A stretch of 64,000 nt of DNA from Asterionellopsis glacialis (taxonomy: Eukaryota; Bacillariophyta; Plagiogrammaphyceae; Rhaphoneidales; Asterionellopsidaceae): the NCBI GenBank assembly GCA_014885115.2, contig WKLE02000025.1, positions 1 through 64,000 on the forward strand, written 5' to 3'. The notes below the pieces were generated by a model. It was given only the letters and a program-made list of their open reading frames with translations. It ran no database searches and had not been told where the DNA came from. The position numbers were made by a program, and so were the translations under genes. This document shows positions 31,777 to 41,722 of this stretch, in pieces; within the stretch, counting starts at the first letter, position 1; each line of letters starts with the position of its first letter.

Positions 31777-33838
31777 TCATTTCATTGGATTAGGATCTTT
31801 ATGTAGCACTTTCGGTGTCAATGTCACATGTGTATTCACCGGCGCCCCCCGAAAACCATTTCTTGGTAGGCTCCAGATCCATAAATTTGCAGCATACTTT
31901 ACACCCGAAAGTACTGGACATCCGCCATGCAAGGAAGACTGGTCAGGACTTCCATCCGGGAGTTGTGAGTAAAACATAATAGCTTTTCCTTTCTTAGGCT
32001 TTACTGCCAATTTTGACCTACACTGCGCAACCATTTCCTCTTCCATTGATCCCTGTTTCAATCCACTTGCATCACCTGACGCCCGAAGTGCTTCTAGAGC
32101 TTTATCCAAGTCAACGTGTTCCTCCTCTGGTTGATGAGTAGGCCAGCTTTCAGGAAATACGGTTTCACCTCCATGACCTTCTCCTAAATCATTTAAATAA
32201 AATAAAGCAGTTGCGTAACGGTTGCCTCCCTTTCCAGCCGAGTCATAGTTGTACCTAGTGGTGTTGGGCCTGACCTGATAATCCAAATGGGGATGATACG
32301 CCTGGTTTTCAGAGTATCTGAAAAATGCATTACAAAATGGGAATTGATTGTAATTTATTGAAGAACAATAGCATATTCAAAGTTCAGTGAACCAGTGAAT
32401 TGAAAAAAAGCGAAATCAGATTTTGAAAGCAAGAATAGCAGTGTACGTACTTGACAATTTGCAAACCATCAGCCGTGGCCTCTGATGCTTTATCGAAACC
32501 CAGCAAGTTGAAGACTCGTAAGCCTACCTCAAGGGTGGTTTTGCCATCATAAATAAACCCACTCTCTCCTGTCCTTGTACCGTTTATGTGGTTACTTCCG
32601 ATCATAGCACGATTGAAACGCCTGTCAGGGTGGGTCTCAGCTTTGATGCGATCCAAAAAATATTCCGCTTCATCCAAATTGACTAGGTTTGTTATTTCAA
32701 AGAGTCGCGGGGAAGTTGCAAGTACCTTGAGTGTCAAGCCGTTCTTACCATCACCTCCTATTACATGTGGTAAATGAAACTCTTCGCCAACGTAAGAGGT
32801 TGGAAACATGAATTGACGGCCGGCAGATACAGCGTACAAGTGAACTTCTGGTGAACACGTGGTTTCTTCCGGATCGCAGGCACCCATATTTTTGGTAGCT
32901 GTCCGAGAAAGGTCTACCAACTGGCGAAAGGAATCAATTCTCAGACCTTCACGCGTGAAAAATCGGCAAGGTAATTTCTCGCCGATACGCACCAGTTTGT
33001 CGTGGTCATGTTGGATTGCAGTGCGATCTGGTCCCAAATCACAGTAGTCAAAAAAGCTTCCCTCAGGATTCTTGTTGTCGGAACACGACGGTGAAGGCAG
33101 CAAGTTACCCAAGGCATTTGTCATAAGCGCTTCGACCTTGAATCTGTCGAAATACTGGGAAGAGCAGCTGGTCTTTTGGTCAACTAGAGATTGTACCGAC
33201 TGGCGCAGTGCGCTTGTGAAAAGTGATTCACCTGTGTCATTACTAGATCCTTTAACACTGCCACAGCTTTCAGGCTCCGAGTTGCGGTGAACAGAAATAA
33301 GAACATTGCCAAATACTTGCTCATTTTCAACCAATTTTCTAAATTCATTTTCACATCCAGTATTCACCGAATTTTCTTTTGGCTGGGCCTTTGATAAACT
33401 GGAGTTCTCATGACAACTTTGACAAGCTGCGGCGCAGTCCATGTTCATAAAGTGTGGATTTTTTTCACATTCTCCAAGAAATTTCCAGTAGGCACATTGA
33501 TCACTCTTATTCTTGCAAGTTCTTCTATCTATATCTGGTCGTTCCAAATAAATGTACGTATCCTTAATTATTTGCTGAGTTTCCTCAGGATATTTTTTAT
33601 CTACCATTTGCTCCTCTACTCCAAATATTTCCTTCATACATGAATCACAGCAGTTTTTCCACATGTAATCGGGTGTCTCGATGCATTTTCCATAATCTGA
33701 CAATGATTTGCATTGTTCATGGTTGTCAGTGCACTTAATTGGTGGGAAGCCTTCTTCAGCGGCAAAAGATAGGTCCGAGAAACAGACGCCGACTGCGAAC
33801 ACAAAACATAAGAGCCGTCGTTGAGAGTATTGTCTCAT
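31777..33838 (-). CDS. prolyl 4-hydroxylase (2OG-Fe(II) oxygenase) with two ShKT domains
   Basis: Exons 32451-33838 and 31777-32317 (133-nt GTACGT..CAG intron) give 642 aa; the joint restores LQIVK-YSENQAYHPHLDY. A signal peptide (RLLCFVFAVGVCFSDLSFA) leads two ShKT-type six-cysteine modules at ~40-75 and ~110-145, then a ~250-residue central part of unknown type, then the P4H catalytic domain from ~370. Iron ligands are H-x-D in HPHLDY and the distal His in SLHGGCPVLSGVKYAANLWI, whose Lys binds 2-oxoglutarate. GKAIMFYSQLPDG is the typical strand before it. The enzyme should act in the ER/Golgi on secreted hydroxyproline proteins. ShKT fused to P4H is known in plants and algae; the long central segment is unusual. 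Start at 33838 because it gives a clean signal peptide. Confidence 0.88.
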
Positions 33839-34970
33839 TCTGCCTTCCTCTTTACGTGTTTGAATACAGCGACAGGGATAATGGGGCGAATATGACAGCC
33901 TTTGCTCTCCTTTCTCTCTCTTTGTCAATCGTTTTGAAAGAGGCTATGTGTTACTTTTTACTTCGTGGAAGCTTATCGTATTCTACTTGCCTGGAGAACA
34001 CGCTACAGAAGGCGGTGGTCTCAACAACATTTATTATTAATAAGAGAATCTCATAACATAGTTGTTTTCGAAATGAAATCTTCGATTTGCGTGATAATGT
34101 TGTACAGAAAATAATGAAAATCAAAATTGTCTGTAAACATTGATAAGATCCCTTATTAGAGAAAATTCGGCTTTATATAATATTTTCACACAAGTACCTG
34201 GGTACAGTACTACGAAATGCAGGACAATTGACCCAAAGGTAGGGTGCCAATATCTATTAGGCCAGTTTGTACCATGACACGTACCAGGTAAAGTACCAGG
34301 GTAGAATCCTTGACTGTACCTGATACAAGTACACGATGTCCTACATCACATACTGTACCAGGGTCGGGGGTCCTCTACCTGGTAATAGAGGGACGAAGCA
34401 GGGCTAACAAATTAGGGAGATGCTACCGAAGTGTAACTAGTCCCACTGTAACTGTACAGGTAAGGCGTAAGAAGTCCTCTCCATATCTACCCCCATACCT
34501 GGTACCTGGTAAATAGCCTACCTGTACCTGGTACAGGTATGTTGTATAGTGTTACCTGTACCTGGTACCTTACAGTTACCAGTTTTTCCTACAGACATAC
34601 CAGGTACCAGAGGTACCTATCATACCTGTACGTAGTACCTGGTAAGTATAAAGCGTACGGTATCTGAGAAAATGCGTTGGATTTCACGCTGCATTCTCAG
34701 ATTGCTCTAGACTACAGCACCGGTATAATACCTGGTACTGGTACATAGTTGGACCTCTACAGGAGTGGATCCGAGAAATCAATCAATCAGGCAAGATTCA
34801 CTTGCGCGTTCACCCTGTCGGTGATGGTGGGTCCCGTCAGAATTGATATATCTAGTGCTATTTTAATACATCATCAATCACCAATCATCATACACCAGCC
34901 ATCGTAGCTTCGAAGAAGGAATCTTCACTATCCATCTCATAGAGACACCGTCTAAATCAACACAACGATA
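33839..34970. promoter_or_regulatory. divergent promoter region, prolyl hydroxylase / nicotinamidase-like
   Basis: This 1.1-kb spacer between divergent ATGs carries no gene. Its middle (about 34190-34770) is packed with degenerate GTACCTGGTAC words, listed separately. The 130 bases nearest 34970 are rich in CATCA words. Confidence 0.6.
34190..34770. repeat. field of degenerate GTACCTGGTAC palindromic words
   Basis: About a dozen CCTGG/CCAGG words flanked by TA or GTAC occur here in both orientations, for example ACCTGGGTAC, ACCAGGTAAAGTACCAGGG, ACCTGGTACCTGGTAAA, ACCTGTACCTGGTACAGGTA, ACCAGGTACCAGAGGTACC and ACCTGGTACTGGTAC. Spacing is irregular, so it is not a simple tandem repeat, and there are no equal spacers as in CRISPR. 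Many words are self-complementary, so the strand could fold strongly. Confidence 0.85.
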
Positions 34971-35867
34971 ATGACTGACAACGAGGACGGCGGGACGACT
35001 CTTTTAATTGTAGATCCTCAGAACGACTTTCATCCTGGTGGAAGTTTGGCAATTCCCAAGGCGGACGAAGATGCGGAACGCATAGCAGTTTTAATCCGGG
35101 ACAATGTCCGGTCCATCAACCGAGTCGTGGTGACGTTGGATTCACATCATAAGCTTCACATTGCCAATCCGTGCTTTTGGGAAAGTGGTGATATTGATAA
35201 TGTACAGCCGGATCCTTTTACCATCATCTCTTGTGAGGACATTAAACAGGGGAAATGGAGACCCCGGTCATTTATTAAATTGCCTGTTGGTGAAACAAAT
35301 ATAGATCCTGAAGTTTTTGGCAGTATGGATAAGATCACGGACTCCAACGGCAAACTGGATTTGAAAAAATACGCAATTGAGTATACCCGATTACTGGAGG
35401 AAAAAGGGCTTTTCAAATTATGCATTTGGCCGGAACACTGCCTTATTGCTACTCCCGGGCATAACGTAGTACCATGCATACGCGAGGCCCTGGAGGAATG
35501 GAGTGGAAAAACAGGTAGTAGTATTGAGTGGGAAATGAAAGGCCAGCCACTCTTGACAGAGAGTTATTCTGCACTCAAGGCTGAAGTACCCATCTGTTCC
35601 AAAACTTCTTTTAAACAGCAACTGCAAGATAAACTGCTCCTTTCTGATCGACTTCTTGTTTGTGGTCAAGCCAAGAGCCACTGTGTCAACTATACCTTGC
35701 GTGATATTCTTGATCACTGGCCCGAAGAGGATCGATCTAAAATTACTCTCTTGACAGACTGCAGTTCAGCTGTTCCTGGATTTGAAGATGCGGCAACCAA
35801 ATTTGAAGATGATATGAAATCTGCAGGTGTCAATCTCTGCACAGCTTCTCAAACCTTCACATCTTGA
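34971..35867 (+). CDS. nicotinamidase-like cysteine hydrolase (isochorismatase fold)
   Basis: Nicotinamidases hydrolyse nicotinamide to nicotinate in NAD salvage. Single exon, 298 aa. The catalytic triad is in place by alignment with bacterial PncA: Asp in IVDPQNDFHPGG (~16), Lys in EMKGQPLLTESYSAL (~184), and Cys in VCGQAKSHCVNYTLRDIL (~238). Metal ligands fit TLDSHHKLH and the WPEHC histidine. Between the metal sites an insert of about 80 residues (~62-140) makes it longer than the usual ~200-aa PncA. No signal peptide is visible, so it is probably cytosolic. Isochorismatase-fold enzymes share this scaffold, so substrate is inferred from the WPEHC and K-G-x-x-P-L-x-x-S-Y-S motifs. Confidence 0.82.
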   Translation: MTDNEDGGTTLLIVDPQNDFHPGGSLAIPKADEDAERIAVLIRDNVRSINRVVVTLDSHHKLHIANPCFWESGDIDNVQPDPFTIISCEDIKQGKWRPRSFIKLPVGETNIDPEVFGSMDKITDSNGKLDLKKYAIEYTRLLEEKGLFKLCIWPEHCLIATPGHNVVPCIREALEEWSGKTGSSIEWEMKGQPLLTESYSALKAEVPICSKTSFKQQLQDKLLLSDRLLVCGQAKSHCVNYTLRDILDHWPEEDRSKITLLTDCSSAVPGFEDAATKFEDDMKSAGVNLCTASQTFTS

Positions 35868-36634
35868 AAAAATCATTGTAATAGTGTTTTATAATTAAGT
35901 ATTGTCCAAGTATCGTCGTGGATTCAAAATACAAATACGTAAATATGATTGATGTTCCGAATAAATGTTGCAGTTTTTGGAAAAGGTCAGATTGCGCAGT
36001 TTTGTTTTATATTTTTGTGTAATCTTTTTTTAAAATAATAGTCAACGTCGAAAATGGAAATTTTATGAACCGATTCCAACTTTTACCACGATTCTGTACA
36101 GCCCATAATTCTTTTGAAAAATCCCGATTTGATTACAGAAAGTTGAGGAGCGGTTTTTATTTAGATCTTTGACGAAAACTGGCAGGAAATTAACTAAAAC
36201 AGGGAATGTATCAGAAAATGAAAGCAAACACTTGGGGCTCCTGTATTCCACTAGGACTACTATGCCAATTCTATGAGTGTTGTTTGGCGTAGCTTGGTTT
36301 TACATCAGATTTCAGTGACTATACTTTTTCACTTGAGTATACAATCGTCATACTTAGTAAACAATGCGAAGTTCTCCGTAAAGATGGCTTAGTGCGCGTC
36401 GTGGGATTGAGAAGAATTAGCGTAAATTCTGTGTTTTGGCACTGCATAGATTACCGAGAAAGTATGCAAAGATAGCCCGTTGTCTTTAAAGCCTTATTTC
36501 ACATAATTTCAAATTAAATCCGCTCTAGAGTTGTTATTTTAGATGTCATTAAAGTTGCACCTGGTGCCGTCCGAAGCGAATTTGATGGAATGTTGCTTAC
36601 TTTCATAAATTACAGACCTCCTAATGTATTTAAC
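35868..36634. other. 3' intergenic between convergent genes
   Basis: An AT-rich spacer between the nicotinamidase-like and F-box cyclin stop codons. The cyclin gene might continue into it, because its last codons (GAACAG|GTGAGA) resemble a splice donor, but I could not find a convincing further exon. Confidence 0.5.
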
Positions 36635-38449
36635 CTATCTCACCTGTTCTGGTAATGAAATAAGTCTGGGTATGCGAATATAAGACACACGATGTCTTGC
36701 GGACTTTCGATATCTTCTTGCGATCATTTGCAAACTTGGCATGGTGGACTGCATATGATCAATGCAAGCCGAGAATTCTAAAGTACACTTCTTAACATCT
36801 TTCCACAAGTAACCCGACGTTTTCTCAAGGCTTTCTGGCCAAATATCATTCTTCCCCAAGCAATGAAAGGCCAATGACATGACACAAACAGCAATGAGAG
36901 ATGGGCGATAAGTGATGTATAGATTACTCTGAAGAGCAAGATCAGAAAGGTACCTAACCATCATTGCTTCTTTCCCATCTTTTTCTAATTCCAATACCGC
37001 AATATACTCGTTCACAAAATCCAATATTCCAGGACAAGCAAGTTTCCAATCTAGAGTCCGTAGAATTACTTCTTCTGCTGCTATAACTGGTACAACAGAA
37101 CATAAATGATGTATACATGAAAGTTGAGCATAAGAAGAATACAAGGGTTAGATTTAAGTAGCATTCTTGGAAAAAAAACACGATTATAAACCGTTAAACA
37201 AAATAAACGTACTGTGACTAGCTCTGAATGTGTTATCAGCGCAAAATGCAAGGTTGTTTTCCGTGATTGTCCGTTTACTCATACTACATTTTGTTGCAAT
37301 AAGGAAGCATGCACATGCTACCATTTGATATTTTTTGCTTTTGAATTTCTGCGAAAGGAATGGCAATACCCCAGTGAGATTAAAGGTGTGGACGAAAAAG
37401 ATGATCTCAATGAAGGAGTAATCAATAATTGTACATACCTTGGTGGAACTTAAAAATCGGTCAAACAACGCCATTGCTTTGTAAGGGAGGTTGTCACTAA
37501 GGTCGAAAACATCAACAATTTCAATCAAATAATCAACGAGAGATGCCCATTGATCTGATCTAGCGTGTAGCCGATTTGGATGCAGTCTCGATGAAGAACT
37601 TTCAAATTGTTGAAATTCTGACAAATTTGGTGAAGACAGAGACAAGATCTCCTTTTTTTGTATTCCATAGGATGAAACCCACTCTTTGAGCGTGCTGTTT
37701 CCTGCATCGTACCACCTTAATACTCGCCCATTGACCATGCCGACACCCTTCGGGAAAGGAAGTCTGTGCTGACTATGACCCCCCGTGGCCATATCATTCA
37801 AGAAGTCTCTGCCTAGGTACTCATGGGCACAATGAATCTCTCTTAACATTGAATTGCTCTTTTTGGAATCTGGTGGGACATTGATAACAAAAAATCTGCT
37901 TGTTGCACGTTCTCTGGCCATGAACCAGGTTCCTTCATTCCCAGAAGTTATTTGATTCCCCATATTAGCAAACCCCAAAAGACTGAAGACTGGCGGTAAA
38001 TTTCCCCGCGAGTCAACAGGAATCTCACGAATGCGGTAGGATGGTTGAGTGGGGCGACAATGCATTGAAAAATACGATCGATAAGTTTCATTTGGCCCCG
38101 CTGCAGCCGACCACAACGATTTCGATGAAGCTAGATTGTGCCATCTTTTATTGACACACATAATACTTCTTATAGACTTCCCATCAATTACGCCCGAGTC
38201 AGAAATAAAATATTTCATCATATGCAAAAAAACATCGTCAAGCATGTAGATTGAAAATGGATCACTACACGCATTTTCCGAAGAGACAATATGTTGTCGT
38301 GATATTCTCTCTCCACCAATCGAGGATTGGGCCTTTCTCTTTAGGGAAACTTTGGGTCTGTTTTTCGATATCTCCATGGCATTTGCATTCATCGATTCAA
38401 GAGATTTTCTATGCGATATTGATGAAGTTGCTCTTGTGGTAAATGTCAT
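36635..38449 (-). CDS. F-box and cyclin-box protein
   Basis: Three exons fit: 37439-38449, 37213-37348, 36635-37086, with introns of 90 nt (GTATGT..CAG, phase 0) and 126 nt (GTACGT..CAG, phase 1). The product is about 532 aa. Residues ~68-120 form an F-box (YMLDDVFLHMMKYF, SIRSIMCVNKRWHNLAS, SLW), the Skp1-binding module of SCF ligases. Residues ~145-265 look like a degenerate kinase N-lobe (see findings). The cyclin box runs from ~310: WASLVDYLIEIVDVFDLSD, ALFDRFLSSTK, YQMVACACFLIATKC, then IIAAEEVILRTLDWKLACP and a second cyclin fold. Animal cyclin F shares F-box plus cyclin box, though orthology is not established. The 90-nt intron is stop-free and a multiple of three. The last exon may continue past a possible donor at the stop. 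Confidence 0.8.
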
Positions 38450-38983
38450 TTTGCGAAAATAGGTCCGTTGGCATCAATTCCTCTTCAATGTTACATCGGA
38501 ATACTGTACCGGGTAGACTACTTCAAATCTTTCACTGCGACGTCGGTCACACAGATCTCTCCCGGGTTTACCTGTGCCGTAAACTGGTTTATTCAAAAAG
38601 TCAAAAAGTGGAAGTCACATACCATGATTCTACTACAGTTTGTATTCTGTAGGGCTGGTATGGTGGAAGTTGCGTTTTTGAATCACGCAGCTCTTTCAGT
38701 TTGAAAGTTTGAATTCAATTCTCTACCGGTATTGACACACGACTCGTTTGACTCAGAAAAACGACCTTTACGTCCTTTGGTGCACATTTGACCCACTCGA
38801 CCCATACTGACTCACTCGCTCCCATGTTTTGCTGTATCTCCATCCGACAGCCGGGTGCTTTTGTGATTCTTCTTTCTCGCGACGGCTGTCGCTCGGAAAG
38901 CACCATCAGACTGGGACAACAACAAAGTATCGTCTTTGCGAGAAGCCAAAGCATCTTCGACAAACCTAGTCCGAGCTTCATCG
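38450..38983. promoter_or_regulatory. divergent promoter region, F-box cyclin / unknown secreted protein
   Basis: This spacer separates divergent start codons. Two TGACTCA words (38749-38755, 38808-38814), the consensus of AP-1/GCN4-type bZIP factors, lie in it, 170-310 bp from the two ATGs. No gene is supported inside. Confidence 0.45.
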
Positions 38984-39781
38984 ATGAGGGTGGCGCGTTT
39001 TTTGACTTTTGCTGCTTCTATTACTGGTAGCATTGCAAAGACCGCGAACAAAACGAATACTTCTGCATTTGTGGTCTCCGCTGACGGGTCCGTATCTAGA
39101 CAACAGCAAACATTGATCCACACTTCAATCTCTGGGAACGAAACGAACATGCCTACATTCGACGAAAAGTATCCTGGGACAGCTGTAGCTAGAATGTATG
39201 CTGTCCGTGCTCGAGTTGCTGAACTTGCAAATACTGGAGATTTGAATGGCAATTGGGAAGACGTACGTAGGAAAATTTTATGGGCAGGAGGATTGAAAGA
39301 TCTGCCCCATGCCCGGCCCGGACAAGGGTACACGGGGCATTCATTCAATGATTACAATCACGTCGACCTGACTACTATGGCAGATGATGTAAATGATAAT
39401 GAAAATGACGGACAAGTACAGGGAATCGCAATTGGAAACAGGCTTGGTGATGGTATCCGTATTGCCTCACTTCCTGAACTCGGTCCTGGAGGAAGTTGGT
39501 CCACGTGTGCAATGGGGTGTCATCATGACCCTCCACAGGATGTGGCCCATATACAATTCCGTTCTCGTATTGCATTCAAACTTGTATGGGTACCCAATGA
39601 AAATTTTGACACATTTGTGTTGGTGGATGACGATGGAAAGCTCTTGGCTCAAGGAAAACCATCAGACGGCCCCGCAGGTTTACCTAATCTCCGAGAACGT
39701 CAACTCAACTATCGCATCATGAAAGGATCCAAGTATGCAAAGGAAGCAGAGCTAATTGCATCTAACGTTGCTGCAGAGTAA
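38984..39781 (+). CDS. conserved protein of unknown function, probably secreted or plastid-targeted
   Basis: Single exon, 265 aa. The first ~30 residues (MRVARFLTFAASITGSIA) resemble a signal peptide. The mature part begins around a short Ala/Arg helix (YPGTAVARMYAVRARVAELA) and has strongly patterned blocks: LPHARPGQGYTGHSFNDYNH, IAIGNRLGDGIRIASLPELG, PGGSWSTC, CHHDPPQDVAHIQFRSRIAF, KLVWVPNENFDTFVLVDDDG, then NYRIMKGSKYA. I have the impression of similar unnamed proteins in other microalgae but recognise no catalytic motif; the single C-x4-C-H-H cluster could bind metal or heme, which is a guess. Start 38984 is the first ATG of the frame. Its 3' end converges with the metallophosphatase gene 70 bp away. 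Confidence 0.8.
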   Translation: MRVARFLTFAASITGSIAKTANKTNTSAFVVSADGSVSRQQQTLIHTSISGNETNMPTFDEKYPGTAVARMYAVRARVAELANTGDLNGNWEDVRRKILWAGGLKDLPHARPGQGYTGHSFNDYNHVDLTTMADDVNDNENDGQVQGIAIGNRLGDGIRIASLPELGPGGSWSTCAMGCHHDPPQDVAHIQFRSRIAFKLVWVPNENFDTFVLVDDDGKLLAQGKPSDGPAGLPNLRERQLNYRIMKGSKYAKEAELIASNVAAE

Positions 39782-39851
39782 CTAGATGATTAGTAGATAT
39801 TTTAGATACATCGCTAGACTTTTTCGGTTTCATCTTTGTTTGCGTCTTCGC

Positions 39852-41181
39852 CTAAAGACGTCTATCGTAACGAAAGGCATCAGCTGTATTAACGGCTTTC
39901 TTGCTCGAATTAACAGTAATTTTGAGTGGAGGTTCAATGGTTCCACCAGTAAGTTGGATCCTTAAAAAATTGCTCTGCCCTAAAAAGTTTGGCTCATATA
40001 ACCAATGGTGTCCGTCACCATGCATGAACAATACTGCGATATCCTTATCAAGCTCATTCTGGACATAATCATGTAGAGGATTGAAAAATTCAGTGTGATG
40101 CTCCGAAGGGTAGGCATGACCGAATATAATCACAGAATTTACCTGGGAAACAGTATCATGGCCACCTGTGTGATTTTCAACCATTGTCTTTACCCACGCA
40201 GCTTGCTGTGTCAGTCGAGTGCTCCACTCAACCGCATCGTGTACACTACCCCCAACGAGATTCAAACCAATAAAGAGAATCTTCTTGTGGACAAAAGCAA
40301 AATTTTCTTTTCGATCGTTAGGCCTATATACATCAAATGTGTGGTTCCAATGATTTTCAAATGCACCAAAGTGTTCGTTCCAGAAAGTCCAAGCCTCATC
40401 AACGTTGGGGCAGTCATTCCACTCTAAATTAATAATGCACCAGTAGAAAAAAGTAGCAGACACGCAAAGAATTAGCTACTGGTAATTGAACAAAGGCAAT
40501 AAAACTAAACTTATCAACTCACCATTATCTAAAGGATAGGAGCAAAAAGTAGAAAAAGATGTGAAAAACGAGATTGAATTTAATTTTTTCCATCACTCTA
40601 TGGAGCTTACCTCCCAACACAATAAATACAGGTGCTCTTGACAAACGAAGCGTTTCCGCCACGCTTCCAAACTCGTCTGATTTACAATCCATGCGTTCTG
40701 ATCCCTTCCGAATATCACCAAGATGGATAACAAATTCGGCGTCAGAGGGAATGGACTGTAGTTGAGTTGGAAGTGTTGTCATTTCAACCAAGTCGTACGG
40801 AACATCCGCAATAGCATAAAAAGTTGTAGCAACTACCAAAGGATCACTTTCTTTGGAGGGAGCAACAGAGGGAGTGAAAACTGTTGGAGATGCCATCGGA
40901 GTACTGAGCGAACTAGAATTTGTGATAGTATCTGATAGACGATTGCTTGGTGATAAAGTTGTCGGCATAGGTTTAATAGGAGAAGCACTGGTTCCAAGAT
41001 TTTTTTCATAATCTGAAGAAGGAGGATCAACCGTACTAGGTGCATGCGTCCTGTCATCATCTAGAGAAGTGACTTCATTTTCTCGACGATTACGAATAAT
41101 CAGTATGACTGCCGTTGGTGGTACAAAAACAGCTAAAGCACCAGCAATGAGAAGAACAGCTTTTCCTTTGCCTTGCCACAT
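39852..41181 (-). CDS. membrane-anchored calcineurin-like metallophosphatase
   Basis: Exons are 40611-41181, a 6-nt microexon 40523-40528 and 39852-40423; introns are 82 nt (GTAAGC..TTTAG) and 99 nt (GTGAGT..TTTAG). The product is 382 aa. A signal anchor (VLLIAGALAVFVPPTAVILI) near the N-terminus is followed by a Ser/Thr/Pro-rich stalk to ~115. The phosphatase domain has FYAIADVPYD, VIHLGDIRKG, GDNEWNDCP (completed by the microexon), IIFGHAYPSEHH and LFMHGDGHHW, standing for the D-x-x, GDx, GN[HD]x and GHxH metal-binding motifs. The DNEW form marks a subfamily with many algal members. It likely faces the ER lumen or cell exterior. Substrate is unknown. Without the microexon the reading frame is kept but GDNE is lost. 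Confidence 0.85.
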
Positions 41182-41722
41182 GCGAGAGGTATTCGCTATT
41201 TGATGGCTTTGTTCTATGAAAGAACTTTAAAAAATGTTCTGTTGGAGCAAGGTTGGTGTATTTATTAATTTTTGTACAAGGTTTGAAACCTCCTTTGACA
41301 AGGTGAGAAGACCACGACGCCGTCATCGCCGTGTGCAGGCATAATCCTCTCCGCGACGCAAAAATAGCGGGAAAAACAGTCCCCCAGAGCAACGCCGCAT
41401 CGTGTGGGACTCGCTGGCTCGATAGATCTTGAAAATACACTTCTATTCATCGGTGAACGCAGGCGAGTGCCGGCAGTGACTCAGTGGTAGATCTTTTGGG
41501 CGTGTTTGTTTTGCACCACCACGACAAGAAAAAACATGTCACAGCAGATCTCTGGGATCTTGGTTATTCTTCTCTGAGGGAGTAATTACGCAAAGAGAAG
41601 ATTTGTTCATAGATTTCCGTGTTGCTATTTGCTCTATTCGGCGAGAACTGTAGACTAATTTGAAATTCATCTGATAACGCTTTTGTGACAGGCTTCCATT
41701 CACCGAAAAATAAGCGAGAAAG
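41182..41722. promoter_or_regulatory. divergent promoter region, metallophosphatase / DUF1995
   Basis: This spacer separates two divergent start codons. It includes one TGACTCA bZIP-type word at 41477-41483. A tRNA-like D-arm string next to it is not part of a tRNA. Nothing else is seen. Confidence 0.45.

Noticed and set aside
34190..34770. Repeat field considered as a CRISPR-like array
   Set aside because: Repeats are degenerate, occur in both orientations and lack equal-length unique spacers; the genome is eukaryotic.
41470..41500. tRNA-like D-arm string GACTCAGTGGTAGA
   Set aside because: No T-arm (GTTCRANNC) or acceptor stem closes a cloverleaf nearby.
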